Assembly: GCF_028623165.1 (NCBI RefSeq)
Contig: NZ_CP117771.1
Span: 154,102 to 218,101, forward strand
Source of the DNA: Nostoc sp. UHCC 0926
GTDB taxonomy: Bacteria > Cyanobacteriota > Cyanobacteriia > Cyanobacteriales > Nostocaceae
Reading direction: 5' to 3'
Length of the DNA stretch: 64,000 bases
Positions 1-8,325 of this stretch are shown here, piece after piece (within the stretch, counting starts at the first letter, position 1; the number at the start of each line of letters is the position of its first letter). The translations under genes and the position numbers were made by a program. Below the pieces are notes generated by a model. It made no database searches. It had not been told where the DNA came from and was given only the letters and a program-made list of their open reading frames with translations.

Positions 1-182
1 AATCTCTGAAGTATAACGCTTATATCTCTGTTTATGAAGTTATGATTTCTAACTCTAAAATACTCGCCTGCAAAGTTTGACGATACTTTTCTTCAGTTAC
101 CATCGCACTCATGCGCTAAGAGCGATCGCATTAACAGCGCCAATCAGTGTAAATTCAGAATTTCTTGAAAATAATAAAAATA

Positions 183-869
183 CTAACTTACTAGATGATA
201 TAATCCCGTATTTTCGTTAAATTCCCACCCCATACCCGATTTATCCTTGCCCTTGCACCATGCCACAAAAAGCGGTGGGTGCAGCTTCATTCGCTGTTCG
301 CGTACAGTTTCTTGACTTACACTAAGTCTGGAAGCTAAACCTTCTTCCGTCAACGGTTGGATTCGGGGAGTATGCACTTTGAAGGATGAATTATTGTACG
401 ATTTATTGCCCCGCCTCGGTTGGTTATTGAGATGATTTTGAATTTTAATAATCGCCTCGGTAAACTGTGTCATTCGGGCTGTTATCCCCTCAATTTTTTC
501 TGATAAGTCGGCGAGATTATGGATTGCTCCGGTTTCGTTGCTAGATTCACTTGAAAACTGTGACTCCAGCTTATCAAGTCGTGAGCAAATAGCTAATATC
601 GTTTCATTGGTCGGGTTGGGGTGACTATTGTTATCAGCAACCAAGTACTCCTCAACACTTGCCTTAATCTTAGAGTCCAAGCGTTTATCTAAATTATCGC
701 CACCAATTGCATCAAGGTTATCTATATCATCTAGGTAGAGTTCGATAAATTGGGTTAGCGTGGCTGTTGCCGTCGTCCCTTTCGACTTACAACGGGCGAT
801 AAACTGCTCCCACATCTTTTGGTCGCAGTTAAATGATGCCAGTTTCTTGTTTTTCCCTGTTTGGCTCAT
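183..869 (-). CDS. Hypothetical DNA-binding-like protein next to the integrase
   Basis: A 228-residue protein if it starts at the ATG at 869; an in-frame GTG at 905 is the alternative. Neither has a clear Shine-Dalgarno. The N-terminal ~50 residues (LASFNCDQKMWEQFIARCK) look like a short RHH-type or helical substrate/DNA-binding segment. The middle is hydrophilic with a predicted coiled coil (residues ~85-150). The C-terminal part contains LTEEGLASRLSVSQETVREQ, which reads like a helix-turn-helix, followed by an aromatic-rich tail. It lies 113 bp downstream of the tyrosine recombinase on the same strand, so an excisionase-like or regulatory role for a mobile element is possible. That is inference only; I do not recognise a named family. 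Confidence 0.6.
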   Translation of the reverse strand: MSQTGKNKKLASFNCDQKMWEQFIARCKSKGTTATATLTQFIELYLDDIDNLDAIGGDNLDKRLDSKIKASVEEYLVADNNSHPNPTNETILAICSRLDKLESQFSSESSNETGAIHNLADLSEKIEGITARMTQFTEAIIKIQNHLNNQPRRGNKSYNNSSFKVHTPRIQPLTEEGLASRLSVSQETVREQRMKLHPPLFVAWCKGKDKSGMGWEFNENTGLYHLVS

Positions 870-890
870 GTCTAGGTAATGTCTAGGTAA
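869..890 (-). promoter_or_regulatory. Tandem 11-bp direct repeat at the gene start
   Basis: Two exact abutting copies of TGTCTAGGTAA (869-879 and 880-890) end on the ATG at 869 of the DNA-binding-like gene. Position and spacing (one helical turn) suit an operator, possibly autoregulatory. The sequence shows only the repeat; the function is inferred. Confidence 0.35.
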
Positions 891-982
891 ACCGGGACTG
901 GACACGACCGAATAAGCGCGTCATCCATCTTGATAACTACCTTGACAGTATCATTTTGGAGCGCATGAGTGCGATTGCTTTT

Positions 983-2065
983 TTACCGATGTTTGCTTTT
1001 TTTACGCAGTGCGTGAGAAGTTCCAACACGCCCGACATGGTGAATGTACTTTGCAGTCGTCGCAGGGGAGGCATGGCCCAAATCTGCCTGCAAGTCAAAA
1101 TCAGAAGCTCCATTTTTCTTAGCCAGCGTCGCATGAGTGTGGCGCAGAAAGTGGGCACTGAACTTAATTCCCGCACTAGCAGAAATTTCCGCCATCATCA
1201 ACCGCAATCCGCGATCGCTTAGAGGTTTACCCCTATCCCGCCGACTGGGACTAGGAAACACCGGCTGATCATTGCTGGCATCGCCACGGTAATCCAGTAG
1301 CACCGCACTCGTCTCCGGATCGAGACTAATAGTTCTGGTTTTATTTCGTTTCCCCGTCACAGTTAATAACAGACAATCTCCATCCTCCCGAAACTGCCGC
1401 CAAAATAACCCCGGTGTAACTATGCGCTTACCATAATCAGAAGTTTGCCGCGCAATTTCTCCCGCCCTCACCCCACTGTAAAAGACGAGAGTCAACAGCA
1501 GCCAATGCATCTTATTAGTGTTGTGTTGCAAATCTACTTCAATCGCCGCTTTTTCCAACTTAGCAATCTCGCGTTCCGACAGAATGCGCTCTGCGAGCTT
1601 ATCGTCCCATTGGATACTTAAGTCCTTGCCCAAGTCGATAGCAAAATAACCAATAGAAGCTCTAGTACCCCACTCCCACAAACTTTTAATCGCCGCAGTG
1701 TATTTAGCTGCCGTATTTTTACTAATTCCATAAGTATTTTTCTGCCCCCGTACTGGCTTTTCATCCTTTAGCCAAGCAAGATTTGCGTGTAGATGGAATA
1801 ACGTTACCATCCTAAAATCAGATATCCCAAACCGCGACTGCATATAATCAGCAAGCTCATAACCAATTTGCCGATATGCCCGTCGCGTTTGGTCGCTTTT
1901 AATAGTGACAGAATGCACCCATAGCTCAATTAGCTGCTGTGTCGAATTAATTCTCTGGCGGTTGGGAAAATAATAATCCACAAGCGCAACCCGGGCTTCA
2001 TCAAGCGGTAGAGTCACCACCTCCACAGCAAGTGATTCCACGCTTAATACAGGTAAATTTTCCAT
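983..2065 (-). CDS. Tyrosine recombinase / phage-type integrase
   Basis: A 360-residue site-specific recombinase that would cut and rejoin DNA through a tyrosine-DNA intermediate. Start taken at the ATG at 2065 (MENLPVLSVE); an in-frame start lies at 2080. The N-terminal half has a SAM-like core-binding domain (residues ~45-145). The catalytic half contains the first Arg in GVRAGE, the HxxR box in HFLRHTHAT, LGHAS, and the nucleophile in TAKYIHH. All expected catalytic positions are visible, so it looks intact. It is transcribed towards the DNA-binding-like gene at 183-869. It marks the left side of the window as mobile and may define one border of the defence island. No tRNA or attachment site is visible beside it. 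Confidence 0.9.
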   Translation of the reverse strand: MENLPVLSVESLAVEVVTLPLDEARVALVDYYFPNRQRINSTQQLIELWVHSVTIKSDQTRRAYRQIGYELADYMQSRFGISDFRMVTLFHLHANLAWLKDEKPVRGQKNTYGISKNTAAKYTAAIKSLWEWGTRASIGYFAIDLGKDLSIQWDDKLAERILSEREIAKLEKAAIEVDLQHNTNKMHWLLLTLVFYSGVRAGEIARQTSDYGKRIVTPGLFWRQFREDGDCLLLTVTGKRNKTRTISLDPETSAVLLDYRGDASNDQPVFPSPSRRDRGKPLSDRGLRLMMAEISASAGIKFSAHFLRHTHATLAKKNGASDFDLQADLGHASPATTAKYIHHVGRVGTSHALRKKSKHR

Positions 2066-2220
2066 AAGATAAATCCCCAACCCCCACTGATGATTATGAT
2101 GCCGAGAACTATAATTCCCGGTATCTTTATGATAGTTGTTTCCCAGACACGATCCAATTGCCCATCTAGAATCATCTATATCGTATATACGCGGATATCC
2201 CGTATGCGATGATGGTAGTG

Positions 2221-2273
2221 AGAAGAGTAGGGGAAGTCGGGGGAGATGGGGAGGTAGGGGGAGTGAGTAAATA
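2221..2273. repeat. G-rich low-complexity tract, left of the four-helix-bundle gene
   Basis: An AGTGAGAAGAGTAGGGGA/GGGGGAG-rich tract ends just before the four-helix-bundle gene. A complementary C-rich tract (CTCCCCCTACTCC/CTCACTTCTC, ~2703-2739) follows its stop, so the gene sits between imperfect inverted low-complexity arms. Confidence 0.5.
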
Positions 2274-2289
2274 TTAGACAGAGAAGCAA

Positions 2290-2697
2290 ATGGTTAAAGA
2301 ACTGGTTAGAAAGCATCAAGATTTAGAAATTTATAAGATGGCATTTGATATGGCGATGCAAATTTTTGAATTATCGAAAAAGTTTCCTGTGGAGGAAAGG
2401 TATTCGCTTACCGATCAAATTCGTCGTTCATCCCGTTCTGTGTGTGCGAATTTAGCTGAGGCATGGAGGAAGCGTCGATATGAGGCAGCTTTCATCGCTA
2501 AATTGAATGACTGTGTTCGCGGAGCGTGTCGTAGACAAGCAGAAGCAGCCGAAACTCAAACCTGGATAGAGTTTAGTGTTAAATGTGGTTACTTGGATGT
2601 TGAGATTGGTCGAGAACTCTACGGAACCTATAACCAGATTTTGAGTGGATTAGTCAATATGATTAATCATTCGGAATCTTGGTTGATGAAGCACTAA
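2290..2697 (+). CDS. Four-helix bundle protein (23S rRNA IVP family)
   Basis: A 135-residue member of the S23/IVP four-helix-bundle family, recognised by KHQDLEIYKMAFDMAMQIF, FPVEERYSLTDQIRRSSRSV, NLAEAWRKRRYEA and the C-terminal AETQTWIEFSVKCGYLD. Such proteins occur within 23S intervening sequences, as stand-alone genes, and next to retroelements and defence loci; the molecular function is unsettled. Residues 75-83 (CVRGACRRQ) are foreign to the family and come from an interspersed repeat inserted in frame, in the loop before the last helix pair. The gene is flanked by G-rich and C-rich imperfect inverted tracts. It is otherwise complete. Confidence 0.85.
   Translation: MVKELVRKHQDLEIYKMAFDMAMQIFELSKKFPVEERYSLTDQIRRSSRSVCANLAEAWRKRRYEAAFIAKLNDCVRGACRRQAEAAETQTWIEFSVKCGYLDVEIGRELYGTYNQILSGLVNMINHSESWLMKH
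2512..2538 (+). repeat. Interspersed cyanobacterial repeat inserted in frame in a CDS
   Basis: The 27-bp stretch encoding CVRGACRRQ contains GGAGCGTGTCGTAGACAA, which resembles the GCGTCTCGTAGAGA part of the intergenic repeat at 3272-3325. It interrupts an otherwise conserved family segment without shifting the frame. Confidence 0.6.
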
Positions 2698-2759
2698 TCA
2701 TTTTCCTCCCCCTACTCCTCTCACTTCTCACTTCTCCACAACAAAAGCGCGAGGGACTG

Positions 2760-3242
2760 GTGGAATATCCGCAGATAAATATAAAACTTCTGTCAGAAGA
2801 AGACCGGGAGTTGGTGAAGCAGGCCAAGCAGCGTGCTGAGGAGTTGCGCTTAACTTTTAAAGAGTTTGTGTTGGATTGTATTAGAAATGCACTTGTAGAA
2901 GAGAGTCCCGATAGTGCAGATAGTGCAACTGCTGCCGAAATTGAAGCTTTGAAAGCTCAAATCGCCACCCTGTCAGAGAAAGTGAGTATTCCCTCTGCGA
3001 CCAAAACGGAAGTGCATACCCTCCAGGAGCGGTTAAATCAATTGCGGGTGGGGATTTCAAATGAAATTAAGAAAGATAGGGAGCAACTTGCTTCTTTGGC
3101 GCTGGCGCTCTCCCGACTTGAAAGCCAAATTGAACAGCTGGTGCCTTCCTTAAATCTTCAAGTGGATGGCGAGGTAAATTCAAACAGTGATGGCGATTGG
3201 CTTTTTGGAGAAGACTCCAGTGCTGAACTACCGTTAACTTAA
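2760..3242 (+). CDS. Ribbon-helix-helix-like coiled-coil protein
   Basis: Start taken at GTG 2760, preceded by GAGGG at 2751-2755. The frame is open further upstream, but that part is low-complexity and overlaps the previous gene. The N-terminal INIKLLSEEDRELVKQAKQR and the following LTFKEFVLDCIRNAL resemble a ribbon-helix-helix DNA-binding fold. Residues ~60-135 (EIEALKAQIATLSEKV; LQERLNQLR) form a predicted coiled coil, and the tail is acidic. This is the usual layout of small cyanobacterial regulators or segregation-type proteins. No named family is recognised; a DNA-binding role is inferred. Confidence 0.6.
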   Translation: MEYPQINIKLLSEEDRELVKQAKQRAEELRLTFKEFVLDCIRNALVEESPDSADSATAAEIEALKAQIATLSEKVSIPSATKTEVHTLQERLNQLRVGISNEIKKDREQLASLALALSRLESQIEQLVPSLNLQVDGEVNSNSDGDWLFGEDSSAELPLT

Positions 3243-3271
3243 GCATGGGAATTGAAGAATGGGGACGGCGT

Positions 3272-3325
3272 AAAGCCTGCGGCATAGCTACGCTTAACGC
3301 GCAGCGTCTCGTAGAGAATAAATTC
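3272..3325. repeat. Interspersed palindromic repeat, Nostoc type
   Basis: The intergenic GCCTGCGGCATAGCTACGCT and GCGCAGCGTCTCGTAGAGAA blocks are characteristic of interspersed repeats in heterocystous cyanobacteria. The 192-bp gap between the coiled-coil protein and the AIPR-like gene holds nothing else that I can support. Confidence 0.6.
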
Positions 3326-3434
3326 GCCTGCTTTCTTCCATACTTGAAAGCACCGGGTGTCCCCGCCGCCGCAGAACACTTGGTGTAGTTCGTTCACCTG
3401 ACTTGAAATCTGCTGTAATTATTTAGTGGAGATT

Positions 3435-4655
3435 TTAGCCTTGTGTGAGCGTTAATTCTTCACGCTTGGCGGAATTGACAATTTTCACCAAATGCTGGTT
3501 TAAATAACTTTGGGCCGAAATGTACAGACTTTCCCAAATTTCTTGATTGCGACAAATTTTAGTCCCCACTGTATTTCCTGCTGTTTTTTCCGATATCAAG
3601 TATTTACGGTAATAGTTACCCCACAGGTGTTGGAGAAAGTTTTCGGCGAATTCGTCAAAAGGAATAATCCAGTTATAGTCTTGGTCTAGGAATACGCGAT
3701 AGGATGCAATTATGGGTAGTGCGAGGTCAGTTGGCGCACCAAACCCAAACGAGTACTTGCTGTCGGGGAGAAGGGTACTTTTGCGTGTATCAATTGATGC
3801 TAAATCGTTGACACCCTTTCTTTTGGGGTTGCTGATATGTTCTTGGATGATTTCGTACAGTCTTTGCTCTATCCACAGAGCTTTGGGAAGTAGAGGCAAT
3901 AGAAGAGTTAATCTTTCTCTCTCAATGTCTGTGATTTGGCTTGGGGTGTTCGTACCTGTAGGGTGCTTGCTTCGTTTATTGCCGTCGGGATTGTATCTAT
4001 TTCTGTCGAGGCAGTTTAGAAGCTTGAACAAGTGGTTAACATTACACTGGGCATTTCTAGGAGCGCCGCTTTGGTTTTGGTAATAGGCTATTCTAAATTT
4101 TCTATCTTCTGCTCTTTCTAACTGGGCTAAATACTGCTTGATAAATTTGTAATCTCCCCTGGCGTTGACTTTGGAGCGAGAATCCACTAGCGATGTGGTA
4201 TTGGATGCGAGAGCGATATCTTTAGCCTCCTCTTCCTGGAGTCCGATGTGGATGGTAACTTTGACTCTGGCAAGGCTGAGGTCATATTTGTAATTTTTAG
4301 CTTGCTCAAATGCTAAAACTGTGTGACCTCCATTGATAATGCCATCGCTACCCCCCTCGTTAGCTTCTAAAACTTCTAGTTCCAGTTCGGTTTTGTTTTT
4401 GCTAGGCTTAACTTTATTGGCTGACAGAACGATTCCACTGTGACGAGAGAAGAATTTTACAGGTTCGGTCGTCAGTGAGTCGAAGATTTGTCTGTAGGTT
4501 GCACTTTTGCGGTTAGGTTCCCGGATGTTGGGTTCTAGGGGTAGGTTTGTGGGAAACGTGTCCACATGGGCGGTGGCGATGATGCAATTGGGGTTTGCAT
4601 GGAAATAGTTGTCTACTTTAATAATCCAGTTTTTCGGCATGGGTGGTTTCTGCAT
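3435..4655 (-). CDS. AIPR-like (abortive infection phage resistance) protein
   Basis: A 406-residue protein, start taken at the ATG at 4655 (the codon before is TTG). The segment SDGIINGGHTVLAFEQAK (residues ~105-125) matches the NGGxT..A signature of the AIPR family. That family is associated with abortive infection and with HEPN/MTase-type defence loci. Nearby HSGIVLSANKV and LASNTTSLVDSRSK fit the same fold. The C-terminal ~130 residues are helical and unassigned. It is monocistronic and faces away from the EAD cluster, with a 290-bp intergenic region between. The assignment rests on the motif only; a DndB/DGQHR-like protein is the main alternative. Confidence 0.5.
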   Translation of the reverse strand: MQKPPMPKNWIIKVDNYFHANPNCIIATAHVDTFPTNLPLEPNIREPNRKSATYRQIFDSLTTEPVKFFSRHSGIVLSANKVKPSKNKTELELEVLEANEGGSDGIINGGHTVLAFEQAKNYKYDLSLARVKVTIHIGLQEEEAKDIALASNTTSLVDSRSKVNARGDYKFIKQYLAQLERAEDRKFRIAYYQNQSGAPRNAQCNVNHLFKLLNCLDRNRYNPDGNKRSKHPTGTNTPSQITDIERERLTLLLPLLPKALWIEQRLYEIIQEHISNPKRKGVNDLASIDTRKSTLLPDSKYSFGFGAPTDLALPIIASYRVFLDQDYNWIIPFDEFAENFLQHLWGNYYRKYLISEKTAGNTVGTKICRNQEIWESLYISAQSYLNQHLVKIVNSAKREELTLTQG

Positions 4656-4945
4656 CAAAGCGATACATTCTCAATTATTCTTCTTGTGAGAAGAAGCGAA
4701 CGCTTAAAGATTATATTTTGTAATTTATGTCTAAATGCGATCGCGGCTGCGGCTAGCGTTAAAGAAGAATCCAGAAGTCTGAATTGCATTACTGGGGCGG
4801 GTAGGATAGTAGACTGCCGCCGTCTGCTATAATGAGGCACACCAAAATCTGAAAAATTGACTTCTTAGAACCTTTCTTAACTTTGCCTTTTCTCTTACAC
4901 CCTTTGGAGTTTTTGAAGCTTCGACTAGCTAGGAAAGGATAATAA

Positions 4946-7900
4946 ATGACTCGCCCTGATGAGTTAGTTTCTATACTTGACCGCATTCTCGACGGCTGTG
5001 GAGATGAGGGGGATGTTGCGATATTGCGTCAATCCCTCAAAGCAAGCAGTGGTCAAAATGTTGTGCAGTTGGGGAAGTACAACGTCAGTATTGGTGAGGG
5101 GAAGGATATTCATATCGGCGATAAGGTTTATCAAGGAGCCGACGCACAGACTATTCGCAGCATATTTCTGGAGGTATTGTCCCAGAACACGCGACAATTA
5201 GAAATCGACTGGCACAATATTAGTCAGGCTATGCTGTCCGAGCAGCAGCGACTCACGACAAACCCACTCACGTCGGGCGAGGGAATTACCTATCGAACCG
5301 AGCAGGTGTATGTGCCTTTGGGACTGGTGGAGCGTAAAAAGCCAACTCGGCGACGCGAGGATGTTTCACCAGAGCAGGGTTCGGAACTTTACCGAGAAAC
5401 GGAAATTACCCAAACGTTTAAGGATGAGCAGTTTCTAGAGCAGGTGTTGAGGCAAAGGCAAAGCCCCAAAAGTCAGGGAAGACGTATTGCAATTATTGGC
5501 GAACCAGGGGCAGGGAAAACAACGCTGTTGCAGCAGATTGCTCAATGGGTATCGAAAGAGATGGGGCAGTCGGTTGTGATTTGGGTGTCTTTAGCTGATT
5601 TGCGATCGCGTGAACTGGAATCATATTTGTTGGAGGTATGGTTGCAAGCAGTAGCCCGGAAAGTCGGACAAGCCGAAGCATCTACCCAGGTTAAAGATGA
5701 TTTTGTAGCTCAGTTTAACCAGGGGTTGGTGTGGCTGTTGCTGGATGGGATTGATGAAATGCAGGCGACGGTGGGCAACCCGTTAGGAGAGATTGAGCGG
5801 CAAATTCGCACAGGAACTTTACTACAACAGGCGCGGATAGTGCTTTCCTGTCGGTTAAATCTTTGGGACGGTGGTAGTAACGCCCTGGATTCCTTTGATA
5901 ACTATCGCACGCTGGAATTTTCCTATCCCCAGCAGGTGGAGCAGTTTATTGGCAATTGGTTTAACTTCCTACCATCAGCAGAAACGCAGACAGGGCAACG
6001 CTTGTGTGCGGCGTTGAGGGAATCGGGGAAGGAGCGAATTCGAGATTTGGTGAAAAACCCATTAAGGCTGACACTGCTGTGTTTCAACTGGTATTTGGGC
6101 GAGGGGAAGTTACCAGAGACGAAAGCGGGGTTGTACGAGCAGTTTATGGCGGATTTTTATGAGTGGAAGAAGGGGCAGTTTGCGACGACAGGGGAGCAGC
6201 GCAGGCGGTTGAATGCAGCTTTGCGAGAATTGGCGCGGGAGGCCATTGATAAGGAAGCAACGCGGTTTCGGTTGCGACAGGAGTTTGTGTGCGAGTATTT
6301 GGGTGAGCCGGATGATGCAGACTCCTTGTTTGGGTTGGCGTTGCGGTTGGGATGGTTGAATAAGGTAGGGGTAGATGCAGATAATCTCAGGAAGGGGGTG
6401 TATGCGTTTTTCCATCCCACTTTTCAGGAATATTTTGCAGCGTTGGCGATCAATGATTGGCATTATTTTTTGAATCATATTCCAGATAATCCCAGTCATT
6501 CAGATGCGAGTTATCGAATTTTGGAAGTACGCTGGAAGGAAGTATTTTTGTTATGGCTGGGGCAAAAACACATTCTTAAGGAAGAAAAGGAAAGGTGTAT
6601 TGATGGTTTAGTGAAATTTGAAGATAGATGTAATGATTTTTACTGGGAACAAGCTGTGTTTATTGCAGCAGAAGGAATAGCCGAGTTTAAAGGTTCTGCT
6701 TACGAACTAAAAATTGTAGAACAACTGATTTTGTGGGTTTTTGGATATTTTGATTTTCAAAAGCAGCAATGGTTAGAAGCCCTTAGTCCACTTAGAGAAG
6801 AAGCCAAAAAAGCTTTACTAAAAACCAATCGTAGTTTAGTAATTACTCAAATTATTGATTTTATACAATATTCTCCTAATGAATTATATGCTCGTTATAG
6901 AGCTATTCAATTTTTGGGAGAGATAGGTTCGGGATACCCAGTAGCAATTCAACTTCTCTGCGATTTGCTAAGTAATAGCCAGGATAGACGGACTATCATC
7001 CAAACAGCTGGTGCTTTGACAAAAATCATTCCGAGCCATCAAGAAGCAATTAATATTTTAGTGAATTCACTTGAAGATAGTCGAGAATTTTATATTGCTG
7101 AATCGGCAGCTAAAAGTTTGAGCGAAATTAGTTTTAATTGTCCCGAGCTTATTGATGCTTTTTTTAAATTGATTAAAAGGTACTCTATTATAGATAAGCA
7201 AAGTGACCATCCGCAAACGAAAAACTATGATTCAGCTATTAACGCTATTGGTTTTTCAAAGCTAACCGAAGAAGAAAAAATCTGCGGACTTGTTATCGAG
7301 ATTTTAGGGAATATTGGTGCAGGTAACCTTGAAGTTATAAATATATTGTTGGAACTAATAAATCAGTGTAAAAGTAGCTATATCCGTTCCAAGGCAATTG
7401 AAAGCTTGGGAAAAATCAGCAATGAAAACTTAATAGTAACTAATACTTTAATAAAGATATTGCAAACATCTCAGGATTGGAAATTGTGTAGTATCGCAGC
7501 TGAAAGTTTGGGCAAAATTGCAAATGGTCATCCAGAAGCTATTTGTGCCTTAATTAACTTATTGAATGCTGATAAAGATTATCATATTTTTGGATGTGCA
7601 AGCAAAAGTTTAAGTAAAGTTGGAGTTTTTCAGCCAAAAATAAAAGACCAAATTATTGATACTTTGATTAGTATTTTACAGTCAAGTAATTATTCATATA
7701 TAGTTATTGATGCGGTTAATTGTTTAGGAGAAATAGCAACAGGCTGTACTAAAGCAAAAAAAGCATTAAAAGCATTAACAAAACTTATCTACAGCAATAT
7801 ATCTGAAAACACTCGTTATTTTGTCGCGTCAAATTTAGCTAAAATCGATCCAAAGAATAGAGATGCAATTGAAACGTTGCAATATCAAATTCATAATAAT

Positions 7901-8281
7901 AAACAATCTTCTTGGGAGCATTGCATAGCAGCCGTAGAGTTGGGAAAAATTATACCTGACAAATCAGAAGCTCTAGAAATTTTAATTAATAAAATTTCTG
8001 ATAGACAAAAAACTATGGAATTTCGATCTCTTGAAAAAGAATCATTTTTTGGTTCTAGCTTTATTGCTCAAGCAGATGAAGTAAAATGGTTAATTGATTA
8101 TTTAAGTATAGCTAAAAATATTACACAAATGAGAGAAGTAGTTTCAAAATTAAAACCTCTCTTAACTAATAATCAGCTTCGAGAAACAGATAATGGACGC
8201 TGGGAAGCTTGTTATCACATTTTGTGGTTCTGTGCCCAAAGCTTGAATTATCAGAACTTTTATGAAGTATGGAAAAGTTGA
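4946..8281 (+). CDS. EAD-NACHT-HEAT STAND ATPase
   Basis: 1111 residues; ATG at 4946 with AAAGGA about 8 nt upstream. Residues 1-75 form the shared adaptor module (QLGKYNVSIGEGKDIHIGD). The NACHT domain has its P-loop GEPGAGKTT near residue 187 and Walker B LLLDGIDEMQ near 265, followed by the winged-helix region ending FFHPTFQEYFAAL (~490). From ~600 to the end the protein is a row of HEAT-like helical repeats (ESLGKISNENL, ESLGKIANGHP, CLGEIATGC) coded by much more AT-rich DNA than the NACHT part. Known STAND proteins oligomerise on ligand binding; the repeats would be the sensor and the N-terminal module the signal output. It is a paralogue of the gene at 33946-37422. Confidence 0.9.
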   Translation: MTRPDELVSILDRILDGCGDEGDVAILRQSLKASSGQNVVQLGKYNVSIGEGKDIHIGDKVYQGADAQTIRSIFLEVLSQNTRQLEIDWHNISQAMLSEQQRLTTNPLTSGEGITYRTEQVYVPLGLVERKKPTRRREDVSPEQGSELYRETEITQTFKDEQFLEQVLRQRQSPKSQGRRIAIIGEPGAGKTTLLQQIAQWVSKEMGQSVVIWVSLADLRSRELESYLLEVWLQAVARKVGQAEASTQVKDDFVAQFNQGLVWLLLDGIDEMQATVGNPLGEIERQIRTGTLLQQARIVLSCRLNLWDGGSNALDSFDNYRTLEFSYPQQVEQFIGNWFNFLPSAETQTGQRLCAALRESGKERIRDLVKNPLRLTLLCFNWYLGEGKLPETKAGLYEQFMADFYEWKKGQFATTGEQRRRLNAALRELAREAIDKEATRFRLRQEFVCEYLGEPDDADSLFGLALRLGWLNKVGVDADNLRKGVYAFFHPTFQEYFAALAINDWHYFLNHIPDNPSHSDASYRILEVRWKEVFLLWLGQKHILKEEKERCIDGLVKFEDRCNDFYWEQAVFIAAEGIAEFKGSAYELKIVEQLILWVFGYFDFQKQQWLEALSPLREEAKKALLKTNRSLVITQIIDFIQYSPNELYARYRAIQFLGEIGSGYPVAIQLLCDLLSNSQDRRTIIQTAGALTKIIPSHQEAINILVNSLEDSREFYIAESAAKSLSEISFNCPELIDAFFKLIKRYSIIDKQSDHPQTKNYDSAINAIGFSKLTEEEKICGLVIEILGNIGAGNLEVINILLELINQCKSSYIRSKAIESLGKISNENLIVTNTLIKILQTSQDWKLCSIAAESLGKIANGHPEAICALINLLNADKDYHIFGCASKSLSKVGVFQPKIKDQIIDTLISILQSSNYSYIVIDAVNCLGEIATGCTKAKKALKALTKLIYSNISENTRYFVASNLAKIDPKNRDAIETLQYQIHNNKQSSWEHCIAAVELGKIIPDKSEALEILINKISDRQKTMEFRSLEKESFFGSSFIAQADEVKWLIDYLSIAKNITQMREVVSKLKPLLTNNQLRETDNGRWEACYHILWFCAQSLNYQNFYEVWKS

Positions 8282-8325
8282 TTAATGCCAATTCTAGATT
8301 TATCTTCGATTAAAACTACATTTAC

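Noticed and set aside
1..182. Possible partial gene at the left edge
   Set aside because: No frame gives a recognisable product and the stretch has many stops.
2178..2214. Imperfect palindrome upstream of the integrase as its attachment site
   Set aside because: The arms match poorly and no second copy is found in the window, so an att site cannot be supported.
2679..2759. Upstream extension of the coiled-coil protein from TTG 2679
   Set aside because: It overlaps the end of the previous gene and translates a low-complexity C-rich tract; GTG 2760 has a ribosome site.
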